From assembly GCF_030816725.1 (NCBI RefSeq), contig NZ_JAUSYG010000001.1:3162001-3226000 (forward strand): DNA of 64,000 nucleotides, given 5' to 3'. Position 1 is the first letter of the stretch, and each line of letters begins with the position of its first letter. Below, in pieces: positions 25,790 through 34,300 of this stretch. Source of the stretch: Pseudarthrobacter defluvii (GTDB lineage: Bacteria > Actinomycetota > Actinomycetes > Actinomycetales > Micrococcaceae). The translations under genes and the position numbers were made by a program. The notes under the pieces were generated by a model, which was not told where the DNA came from, made no database searches, and saw only the letters and a program-made list of their open reading frames with translations.

Positions 25790-25891
25790 GAAAACGTCGG
25801 TGGGAGCCGGTGGCCCCCATCCCCGCGGCCGCTGGCCCCCACCGGCAATATCACTGGCCCCCAAAGGCAAGATCGACTGGCCTCCAAGCCT

Positions 25892-26343
25892 TCAAATACT
25901 CACCTGCCATTCCGGGTCCCTCTGAGCCAACCAAGCAGTAGCTATCATCGCCATAATTGGCGTAGCCGGGTCAGGTACACCTCCAGCGTCTTCTGCAGCG
26001 TCGCTCAGGAGCGCGTCGACCACCCGCGGGCTATGCACGAAGGGGTTGTCCAAACCTGACAGTGAGTACGTAAATTTTCCCGGAGTTGGCAATTTTCGGA
26101 CCACAATGGAGAAGCCTGCTTGGGGCACCTCGACATCCATGGCTAGTTCCGAACCGCCGGCGGCGATCCGGAAATTTTTGAAAACAACGTTTTCATTACT
26201 GGCTAGTGAGGTCGAGTCCATCCATGCCCGTACCAGCGCGGCTTGCCGGCGAATCATGTCGAAGGCGGAGCGAAGCTCATTTGCCTCGATCACATTTCCG
26301 TCGGTTTCGATTACGGCCGGGTCGAATAAAAGGGGAGCGTCCT
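25892..26343 (-). pseudogene. Hypothetical gene, 3' part, split by IS3-family element
   Basis: The 3' half gives about 150 residues ending AQRDPEWQVSI. When the IS at 26344-27600 and one copy of the TCCT duplication are removed, it joins in frame to the N-terminal part at 27601-27947, giving a 264-residue protein. At the junction SKD continues as APLLFDPAV. The family was not recognised. An isolated reading from 26293 would start at a GTG inside the gene and is probably not a real start. The IS21 element begins almost directly after its stop. Confidence 0.75.
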
Positions 26344-26372
26344 TGGTTGGACCCCCGTTAGCAGTCCAGCGC

Positions 26373-27218
26373 CTATGCGATAGCTAATTGGTTTTCTTGC
26401 GTCCAGTTTTCCCAGTAGCGCTTCGGCGTCATGCCGTTCAGGGATCCATGGGGCCGTTCATGATTGTAGATAGCTTTCCATTCGTCGGCCAAATACTTGG
26501 CTTCGGCCATGGTGTCCATGATTTCTCCGGAGAGTTGTTCCCTTCTGAACTGGGCGTTGAAGGACTCGATGAAGCCGTTCTGCCAGGGTGATCCCGGGTC
26601 AATGAAGGCGGTATCCACGCCGGCGGTGTTGCACCACTCAATCAGTGCGGCGGCGGTGAATTCGGGCCCGTTGTCACACCTCACGTAGGTCGGGGCGGTG
26701 CCGGTCTCGGCGATGATGTTCTCCAACACAGCGACCACGTCGGCGGCCTTGAACGACCGGCGCGGAATGACCGCCAGCGCCGTGCGGGTGTATTCGTCGA
26801 TGACGTTAAAGAACCGGATGTGCCGTCCGCAAGAGGTCACATCGGACTGGAAGTCGAAACTGACCACATGCATCGGGTACTGGGCAGTTAGGCGCTTCTG
26901 TTCACCGGCGCCGGGCCCGGTCCGGCGCTTCTTCCTCGCCCGGGGTTTACAGACCAGGCCTTCATCGCGCCAGAGCCGTCGCACCCGCTTCCTGTTCAGC
27001 ACCACGCCGTCCCACTCAGGCTGAGCCAGCAGGTGCCAGCGCACCTTCCGCCAGCCCCACGCGGGGTGCTGCCCGGCGACGGCGCGCAAGGCTGCACGGA
27101 GCCGGGCTTCCTCAAAGCCCATATCGGGCTTCTTCTTGCGGAACGCGGACCGGTTCTGCCCCAGCACCGCGCACGCGAAACGCTCGGACGCCCCGAACTT
27201 CTCCACCGCCATGCGCAC
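26373..27218 (-). CDS. IS3-family transposase OrfB (integrase core)
   Basis: The protein has an HTH_21 region (QHPAWGWRKVRWHL) and a DDE core: VVSFDFQSDVT, RCDNGPEF and NGFIESFNAQFR supply the D, D and E. The usual C-terminal YNHERPHGSLNGMTP is present. The frame is open upstream to the orfA end, so it is normally made as an OrfAB fusion by a -1 shift; the GTG at 27218 is only a possible separate start. Confidence 0.93.
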   Translation of the reverse strand: MRMAVEKFGASERFACAVLGQNRSAFRKKKPDMGFEEARLRAALRAVAGQHPAWGWRKVRWHLLAQPEWDGVVLNRKRVRRLWRDEGLVCKPRARKKRRTGPGAGEQKRLTAQYPMHVVSFDFQSDVTSCGRHIRFFNVIDEYTRTALAVIPRRSFKAADVVAVLENIIAETGTAPTYVRCDNGPEFTAAALIEWCNTAGVDTAFIDPGSPWQNGFIESFNAQFRREQLSGEIMDTMAEAKYLADEWKAIYNHERPHGSLNGMTPKRYWENWTQENQLAIA

Positions 27219-27241
27219 GGCACGACGGCGGGGTTCGGGGC

Positions 27242-27520
27242 TCAGAATTTTCCCTTGGCCACCTCGTTCAGGATGTCGATGGCCAGTTCCTTCTCCGCCA
27301 GCAGCCGCTTAAGCCGGGCGTTCTCTTTCTCCAGCTCCTTGGTCCGTTTGGACGCCTCGGCGTTCTTCTCGGACCCGTACTGGTTCAACCACCGATACCA
27401 GGTCGCCTCGGTAACCTGGAGCTCCTTGATTACCTCGACCATCGGGCGCCCGTCATTGAGCATCTTCTGGCCCTGCCGGACCTTGGCGATGACCTGCTCA
27501 GGGGTGTGTCTGCGTGCCAT
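27242..27520 (-). CDS. IS3-family OrfA (helix-turn-helix protein)
   Basis: This 92-residue protein has a helix-turn-helix (RHTPEQVIAKVRQGQKML, LQVTEATWYRWLNQYG) followed by a leucine-zipper-like helix (RTKELEKENARLKRLLAEKELA). Near its end the codons GGA AAA preceded by G form the canonical slippery heptamer G GGA AAA at 27248-27254, two codons before the TGA. A -1 slip there enters the orfB frame exactly. The start is the ATG at 27520. Confidence 0.93.
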   Translation of the reverse strand: MARRHTPEQVIAKVRQGQKMLNDGRPMVEVIKELQVTEATWYRWLNQYGSEKNAEASKRTKELEKENARLKRLLAEKELAIDILNEVAKGKF

Positions 27521-27600
27521 GATTCGTGAATTTCCTCCTGCGTCCATTCTCGGACACGAAACTCACACAAACACTGGACTTCTATCTGGGGACCCAACCA

Positions 27601-27947
27601 TCCTTGCTCTCCTGGATATAAAATTCGACTGACTTTCGGGCCAGCATTAGGAAATATGGACTACCAGACTGTGGATGGATTTCTGCGTGCAAAGTGGAAG
27701 CTTGATAAATGTAGTCGTTTCTTACGATGCCAACTACGCCGGCGTCTTCCAAGATGCCGATACACCAGTCAAAGAACCTCTGCTCGTCACGACTCCTAAG
27801 GGCGTCGTCGAAATCAAAAGCGAGTGATGGTTTGGCCTCGCTGGCCACCAGGAGCTCCATCTCAGGGAGAGTCCACAGCCGAGGATCCGGGCAGCAAACA
27901 CCGCCGGCGGCCGTCCCCATCGGTAAAAGATTCTCTGGCTTGCTCAT
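27601..27947 (-). pseudogene. Hypothetical gene, 5' part, split by IS3-family element
   Basis: The N-terminal 116 residues begin MSKPENLLPMGTAAGG and contain a predicted DFDDALRSRDEQRFFDWCIGILEDAG helix region. The frame enters the IS and ends after four foreign residues. It rejoins the part at 25892-26343 in frame. The family was not recognised, and no domain motif was seen. Confidence 0.75.
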
Positions 27948-28070
27948 GCCTGGATGCTATTTGAGAACACTGGCTTCATCCAATGAGTCTGGAACGGGTC
28001 CCCCTTAAGCGCGCCCTGCAGCGCCGTCACCTACTAAACAGGCCGCCACCGGCGTAGCGCAGTGCGGGCA

Positions 28071-28634
28071 CTACCCTAGCCTTTTACGACCTGCGCGCCA
28101 GGCGCGAAAACTGAGCACCAAAACGACAACTACTCCCGTCAGCATAAGTTTTCCAAGCATTTGACCCGCGAAGGCCTCTTCCAGTGGGAAACCTGCGATG
28201 TTCAGGAAGACGACCGTGTCAATTACGGAGCCAACGACGTTCGAAGCCACCGCAGCACGAATGTAGCCACGGGCCCTCAAAGGTGTGTAGACCGCGAAGT
28301 CGGCTATCTCAGATAGCAAGAACGCCACAGCGGACGCTACGGCGATGAACGGATCCGCCACCAGAAACGATAGGCCCGCGCCTCCGACGATCAAACCGAG
28401 GACCCACTTCTTCCCGAATGCGTCCTGGAGTGAGTCACGAAGAACGAAAGTCAGCCCGGCGAAATACGTTCCGGCGGTGGCCATCAAGCCAAACCCCACA
28501 GGGATGAACCCGAAATGAGTAGTCACGTAGTTTGCGGTGAGAATGCATGCCAGCAGGCCCAAGCCGGCAGCAACCCCCGCACCGACCGCCCGGATGCCCA
28601 GAGTTCCCGCTGAACGGATAGTCGTGGATGTCAT
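28071..28634 (-). CDS. VUT-family (YhhQ-like) transporter, probable queuosine-precursor importer
   Basis: This 187-residue membrane protein has about six hydrophobic segments and the VUT pattern: TANYVTTHFGFIPVGFGLMATAGTYFAG, LRDSLQDAFG, and FLLSEIADFAVYTPLR. The E. coli member YhhQ imports preQ0 and preQ1. Here it lies 155 bp after dpdD on the same strand, at the end of a system that consumes preQ0, so it would salvage the same precursor. The start at 28634 has AGGAG upstream; longer readings are unlikely. No known preQ1 riboswitch pattern was seen before it. Confidence 0.85.
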   Translation of the reverse strand: MTSTTIRSAGTLGIRAVGAGVAAGLGLLACILTANYVTTHFGFIPVGFGLMATAGTYFAGLTFVLRDSLQDAFGKKWVLGLIVGGAGLSFLVADPFIAVASAVAFLLSEIADFAVYTPLRARGYIRAAVASNVVGSVIDTVVFLNIAGFPLEEAFAGQMLGKLMLTGVVVVLVLSFRAWRAGRKRLG

Positions 28635-28789
28635 GGTGTCTCCTAGATTTCGCGAGGGCGCCGTGACACGCAGATGCAGCGAAAAGGTGTACCCCCATGA
28701 CCGAAATGGCCCCAACAACCTTAGATCGCGCCATCATGCAAGAACAAACCAGCAACTGACGCTTCACCGCTAGGTTGGTTTAAGGGTCA

Positions 28790-30820
28790 CTATGCGCCGA
28801 AGGCAATGATGCCTTCCTCAACGGCACGCATCATGGAACCCGAGCCACAACCATCGGCGTATGTGACTCGAGCACTTTGAGAGACATGACCCTGAATAAA
28901 AAGCGTGGCCGCATGCGTTGCCTTGCGGGTAGCGAGAACCACCAATTCAGCGTTGCGGGCGTGGGTTCGCAATGCATCGCTGCCGACCTTCGCATCGGAC
29001 ACGTGAAGCGTGATCGAGGGGTGAAGTTCAGCGACTGCGGTCTTCACTCGAGCAAGGACACCCTTGTCAAGGCTGTAAAGAAGAATCGAAGACGGCAGGA
29101 CGGATGATGAGACTTCGGCGTCGATGGGCGCTACGTTCGGGACAGTCCAGTTCCAGCCCAAGGCGAGGTCGTCAGTCACGAGAGCGGCCACCGTGCGGAG
29201 CGATTTGGAAAGCCGGTGACGCAACGCGTGTAGAGGCTCCAACGCACTCGCGACGAACCCCTGACGGGCATCGCTACTCGCCGAGGGTGCGCAGACAACT
29301 AGGTCAGCGATGTCGATGGCCGCAGCCGCGGTGTCAATTGACGACCAGCGGCCTTTGAACCCAGCAAGATCCTGGAGCAACTCCCCGTAGGCGCGGACAT
29401 CCGGTGCACCACGAAGAAAGATGCCAAGCAAGGCGCTTATGGCGCCCAAGTCACTCTGGGTGAGACGGTCGCCGAGTAGGTGCCGCAAAATGAGTTCTGC
29501 CGACGCCCTTCGTGCGGGTCTCGCGGGATCATCGGCATCGATGAAGGCGCCGAGTCCGGTGAACAACCGGTCGGTTAGGGACATATGGAGTTCTTGGATG
29601 GCGGCGGCGAGTTGCTCGTCGGATGCACCAGGTGAGGCCCATCCTTCCGTTACCTCCGAGGTTAGGGGCGCCTCATCGCCGGCAGCAATAGAAGCGAGCC
29701 ATTCGCCCCATGAACCGGGTGTAGCGTTTGGCCGCGGAACTTCAACGTCCGGTTCCCGGTCGAGGTCTGAGTTTCGTTCGTCGTCTTGCCCGTGTTCCGG
29801 TCCAACTTCTGGCTCGGGCACCATCTCGAACTTTTGGCCAGGCCTTTCAGTGACTGGCTCAAAGTGAGCTTGCAGGACAGTCTTCAACTCTTGGCGAAGG
29901 TCCGCGGCCCCATTCCCTTCTGAGTCAACTAGTCTGTGGGCGAGTTCAACGTCGCCCCTGGCTAGGGCAACAACTGCGCTTGCTGTCCACGCGTCCGCGT
30001 CAGTTGTATGGGCAAGCGTTTCATCGACGAGCAGGGCAATGTCAACACCAAGCTCATTCATCTCGTCACTCAGGGACTGTGCAAGGCCACGCCAGTCTTT
30101 GCCCGACTTACGGAACCAGGCGCCGAGAATAGCTTCCCGGACTAGGCGCGGCGGCTCAACTGCCACGACACTGCTCAAGGAAGGACTGCTTAGCACTTCT
30201 TGGTCCGCGCCGAGTTGACCGAGCCGCCGAAGTCGGAGAAATGCAACATTCTCATGCGACAGTCCACCGCTATGCTCAATGCTTTCAAGGAGTTCAAGCG
30301 ATGTTAGAGCCTGACCGGACGCGAGGGAGGTTTCAAAGTCACGGAGCAACCGACCGACCGGTCGTGGCATCGGACTAACGCGAGAGGGCCTTTGCTCAAT
30401 TGTGTCGACCATTCGGCTCAGTGATCGAAATAGCCCTCGATGGGCCCGCGTGTTCGGTGGTCGGAGCCGGTACGTTGTGCCAGGGCCCGCCAAGCTGAGT
30501 ATCGCCGCCTCGAACGGGTCGTCTTCATGCAATTGAGCTACGCGGCCGTCAAAATGACACCAATTATATTCGACCCCGGCGTTGAGAAGCATTCTGATGC
30601 GTCCTGCATGACTGCGCGACCAACAAATCACGTAGGTGTTGGACACCGGGCAATCTGCGTCCTTGCGAGGAAGCACCAGTGGCACCTCGCTCTTCTGGGA
30701 GAGAGCGCGAAGAAACCGCTCCAAATAGGCAGCGGAGGGATGCCGAGGATCCCGGTTGGGCCACACGGTGTTCGGCTCAGCGAAGACCGCTTCCAGAAAA
30801 TCAGTGTCGGAAAACTTCAT
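28790..30820 (-). CDS. dpdD: Dpd restriction component DpdD
   Basis: This 676-residue protein begins MKFSDTDFLEAVFAEPNTVWP, followed by a region rich in Trp/Arg (TYVICWSRSHAGRIRMLLNAG). The call as DpdD rests on position between dpdK and the end of the dpd cluster, on size, and on recalled family features; no enzyme motif was recognised. A long acidic low-complexity stretch (about residues 340-380) divides it into two halves. DpdD belongs to the genes that restrict unmodified DNA. The start ATG has AAGGAA upstream and overlaps the dpdK end by 20 bp. Confidence 0.75.
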   Translation of the reverse strand: MKFSDTDFLEAVFAEPNTVWPNRDPRHPSAAYLERFLRALSQKSEVPLVLPRKDADCPVSNTYVICWSRSHAGRIRMLLNAGVEYNWCHFDGRVAQLHEDDPFEAAILSLAGPGTTYRLRPPNTRAHRGLFRSLSRMVDTIEQRPSRVSPMPRPVGRLLRDFETSLASGQALTSLELLESIEHSGGLSHENVAFLRLRRLGQLGADQEVLSSPSLSSVVAVEPPRLVREAILGAWFRKSGKDWRGLAQSLSDEMNELGVDIALLVDETLAHTTDADAWTASAVVALARGDVELAHRLVDSEGNGAADLRQELKTVLQAHFEPVTERPGQKFEMVPEPEVGPEHGQDDERNSDLDREPDVEVPRPNATPGSWGEWLASIAAGDEAPLTSEVTEGWASPGASDEQLAAAIQELHMSLTDRLFTGLGAFIDADDPARPARRASAELILRHLLGDRLTQSDLGAISALLGIFLRGAPDVRAYGELLQDLAGFKGRWSSIDTAAAAIDIADLVVCAPSASSDARQGFVASALEPLHALRHRLSKSLRTVAALVTDDLALGWNWTVPNVAPIDAEVSSSVLPSSILLYSLDKGVLARVKTAVAELHPSITLHVSDAKVGSDALRTHARNAELVVLATRKATHAATLFIQGHVSQSARVTYADGCGSGSMMRAVEEGIIAFGA

Positions 30821-31337
30821 GAGTCGTTCCTTCCCACCGCACGCTGAGTTCGAGTCGATGCTTTGCGGCTTCGGCAGCATCCGCAATAAACTCCATGCTT
30901 TCCTCGTGCACATTGAGGCCGTTCCAAGTGAAGTTCATAGACCCCTTTAGCAGCCAGTTGTCGCCTGTGAGGATCTTTTCGTGAAGGTCTGGGCTCTTAT
31001 AGATGCGAAAGTTCCCAGGTGCGCATCGGCGTCGTAGGACTTCGAGAAACTGCTCATTATGCTTATCGTCGCGCACTGCCACATTGATCCGGGCGCCGAG
31101 CCTACTGAGCCGAGCCAACACATCACTTAGTGTCAGTGCGCCACCTCCAGAATCAACGAGGATGTCATCGAATGCACCCATTTCGTTTCTGATGACGACT
31201 ATGTCGCTTACCCACCCCGACACGAGCCATATTTCCCTACTTGGCTGTATTAGTTCGGACGCCAAAACCGTGCTTAGAACTTCGGTGATGGCAATGCCGT
31301 TGCGGGGACGCGTGCGGATTGCCCTGCTTCGTCTCAT
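30801..31337 (-). CDS. dpdK: Dpd restriction component DpdK (phospholipase D-like)
   Basis: This 178-residue protein has one PLD-type motif: DLHEKILTGDNWLLKGSMNFT, where H-x-K and G-S-x-N are the expected catalytic residues. A single motif fits a dimeric nuclease of the PLD fold. In the Dpd system DpdK is the phospholipase D-like member and a candidate DNA-cutting subunit. It starts at an ATG overlapping the dpdJ stop by 4 bp and overlaps the dpdD start, so the three are translated together. Confidence 0.85.
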   Translation of the reverse strand: MRRSRAIRTRPRNGIAITEVLSTVLASELIQPSREIWLVSGWVSDIVVIRNEMGAFDDILVDSGGGALTLSDVLARLSRLGARINVAVRDDKHNEQFLEVLRRRCAPGNFRIYKSPDLHEKILTGDNWLLKGSMNFTWNGLNVHEESMEFIADAAEAAKHRLELSVRWEGTTHEVFRH

Positions 31338-34300
31338 TGACTCCCCTCCACAAGTGCGATGTAGGCAATTAGATTTCTGCCTTGGCGATCGACTTTTCTG
31401 AGTTGGCCGTAAACGCGAAGGGCGCCGACATCGACGGGTATGGCCATCACCGTTCTTAGTGCATCTGAGAGTTTCTCCCGTTGCGAGACCGTCACTGACA
31501 GGCGAACGACACCATCACGAGAAATGGCTGCGAGATACAGCGTCTCCCAATCGTCCGATGACACATCCACGATCAGCGACTCGTCGGCGACTATGGTGCT
31601 CAGAACGAGTCGCTCACGCAACCGGTTTGTAGCAAATGGCTGCCAGTCGTCCAGGGCCACGTTTCGCGCAACAGATCCGCGCTGCCAAAGCGTAGCGAAC
31701 GCCGAATCGGCATTGAGCGGTTTGATGCTCTGGCCGAGGCTTCCGCTGGCACCATGAAACGCGACGAGGCGCGCATCTAGTTCGACTCCAAGTTCTGACT
31801 CGAGCTCACGCCAGCGACTAGCCAGGAAGGCTGTTGCCGTGTCGGCCGCCCGCGATGAGCCGGGGCGTAACATGCGGGTGGCGATTGTCGACATAAGGAG
31901 ATGGGACGGCGGACCGTCGTTCTCATCTAAGACCGCTCTAATTTCATCAATCGCATCGTCAAGTTCTGCTGAGGAGGAAGCAGCCCGATACCGAGAGACG
32001 GCACCCGCAAGCCTCGAGTCTTGCCGAGCCAGTTCATTCACGGCCCAGCGCATAGAGGCATCGACGGCCTCGTATTCACTCGGGCCACACACATTCGCAA
32101 CGACCTCCCAAAAGCGACGTGGGTCAGAGGCATAGTCGCGTTGGAACTCCTCGAGTAGGCCGAGGCCACCCAATTCTGTCTCAGAGACGATGATCCGGAA
32201 TTCATCTTGAGCCTCGTCCAATACAACATCAACAACGAGGTCCGAATCCTCTGCGCCTGGGACCCGTTGACGTACTGCAGCCAAAAGCGCGGATGCAAAC
32301 GTGTCCAGCACAGAGCGCGTAAGCAGGTCCTCCGTCACGAGGGCAACGTCCGAATCGGCTAGGAGGCGAGCGTGTTCGTCCAGAACATCGTTGACTTCGG
32401 CTGTGTGGGCCAACTGCTCGAGTTCTTTAACTCGTTTCATCGCCGCTTCTGGAGCGCCCTCATCTGATCTGTAGATCGCCTGGAAGAAGTCGTCAACGGG
32501 CTTATACCAACCGCCGTTCGCGGTCTTCCGCAGCGCTATGTGACGTTCACCTTCGTCGATAGCGTTCCGTGCGTAGGCCATCAAGTACAACTCAGCAAGC
32601 GACTGCCTCACAAAGTAGTTGGTCCAGCCATCAAGACGTTTGTCTTCCTCGATGCGGGTCCTGAAGGCTAGGGTGCGCCATTCGGGGCTGGCCGCAAACT
32701 CTGCCAGGTCGAGGCTGCGAGCCACTCCGAGGTCGCCCCGCACAATGAACGCGTCAACTTCGAGTTCGAACCCCAGCGCAGCAGGCGTCTCATTATGGCT
32801 GTAGCGTATTGAATGTGGTTTCCGCGTGCCGTCGTTGTAGAGAATTTCCCCCTCTGAACCGATTGAGAGTCGCCGCACCGTCAACGGGTTCCCTGCTAAA
32901 TGAAGTGTAAATTCGGCAGAATTAGCCAGCGGCGCCCACGGCGAGTTCGCGGGGAAATCGGCTTCGGAAGTGGCACTTTCTGGGAAAACAAATGCACTCC
33001 GCCATATCGGCGTAGCGCTGGAAGAATCGCGAATCTCCTTCGGGGGCGTTGTCAGCCGGAGTCGGATCGGACGAACGACTAGGTAAGTGGATCCGTCGGA
33101 AGTTGTCCACTCGCCTAAGTTGTGGCCCGCTGAGACGACGTCATAGAGGGGAAGGTCATTCCCCTCTATCGGAATAGCCATCCAGGACCTGTGGGAAGCG
33201 TGTCTGTAACCGAACCTACGGCTGACCCTTCCTGGCGCTGCCTCGCTCAGTGCCTGACGGATCGGCATGGAAGGGTCTTCATCGGGCTCCATCTCGGGTG
33301 GAAGATCGAACCCAACGTCTGGGCTGTTCAGCGCGTCGAAGAGCGCGGCCGTCATAAAGTCCGGCAGTGGCGAACCTCCGGGCCGAATGCGTTCCCCATC
33401 TGCACTCGTCCACTCTGATTCCAGGCCCTTCAGTGCCGTGGGCACCGCTGCGAGCAGCAACGATCGCGGCTCATCCCAGAGGATCGCTGCCGAATCTTCA
33501 GAGCTAACATGAAGAGCCCGTTGGATGAACTCCCGAAGGGAGGCCTGGTCCGCATCATTCTTAAGCAGCGCATCCAGTGCCCGAATGAGCAGCGCGGATG
33601 TTTCTGCAACTTTTGCCCTATCCGTCGGGGCAACGAGCAGCGACCGAACGTCAAGACCGAGTTTGCGATGCAGCCAGTCCAGCATCGCGTGTGTGGCTTG
33701 GATCTTGGACACAAAGCGATTTCGCGTCGGAAGGGACCGTGCGTCAATTTCCGGAACAAGCAACCGCTCGTAGGACTGGTAAAGGACACGATCACGGCCA
33801 TAATCCGACAACACAACTACCGTGATTGGCCGCATGTCCAGAGATCGACCAGCCCGGCCCCGCCGCTGCACGAACGATGCCATGTCGCGAGGCGCCTTAT
33901 GCTGCACCACAAGACCGACACGTGGGTCGTTGAACCCGACCTCGAGCGATGCCGTCGCCACGATAACGTCGGCAGCAGCATCAACGCCCTTGTCCTGCGA
34001 GGATGTTCTGCCAATCCGCAGCCCTCCGGGAAGGCGGCCTAATTGCTCTGCAACGTCCCATGACTGCCCCTCTTCGTAGCGCGCCGTCGCCTGCGGGTCT
34101 GAAGAAACGCGAAGATCGGCTAGGCGTGGTTTCGCGTTAGACCGATTGTTGAAGTAGCCCTCAGCATCCCGGAAGTCGTCAAATAGACGGTTCGTAACGT
34201 CAAGGTCATCAGTAAATACGAAGGTAGAGGAACCAAAAATCCCCGGCTCGTGGTCGAGCAGTCGAGCCCCCAGCATAATCGACTGGATCGTAGTTGATAG

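Larger units (their letters stand above)
23335..25888 (+). mobile_element. IS21-family insertion sequence
   Basis: The element carries istA and istB overlapping by 4 bp. Both ends have repeated short motifs typical of IS21: GGGGGCCA near 23360 and 23413 on the left, and TGGCCCCC three times between 25810 and 25862 on the right. The outermost TTGGGGTCCA (left) and TGGCCTCCAA (right) are imperfect inverted repeats. No clear target duplication was seen, so the borders are approximate to a few bases. The right end lies about 4 bp from the stop codon of the broken hypothetical gene. Confidence 0.8.
26344..27600 (-). mobile_element. IS3-family insertion sequence with 4-bp target duplication
   Basis: The element is 1257 bp with inverted repeats of about 28 bp: the left end starts TGGTTGGACCCCC and the right end, on the other strand, TGGTTGGGTCCCC. 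Both continue to an AGTCCAG block. The flanking bases TCCT occur at 26340-26343 and again at 27601-27604. It contains orfA and orfB with a frameshift signal between them. The insertion splits a hypothetical gene. Confidence 0.92.

Noticed and set aside
23335..25888. Target duplication of the IS21-family element
   Set aside because: Flanking bases on the two sides share only short partial matches; no exact 4-8 bp repeat.
28635..28789. A preQ1 riboswitch before the VUT gene
   Set aside because: No class I, II or III preQ1 consensus could be matched by eye; the stretch has no clear stem with the expected A-rich tail.
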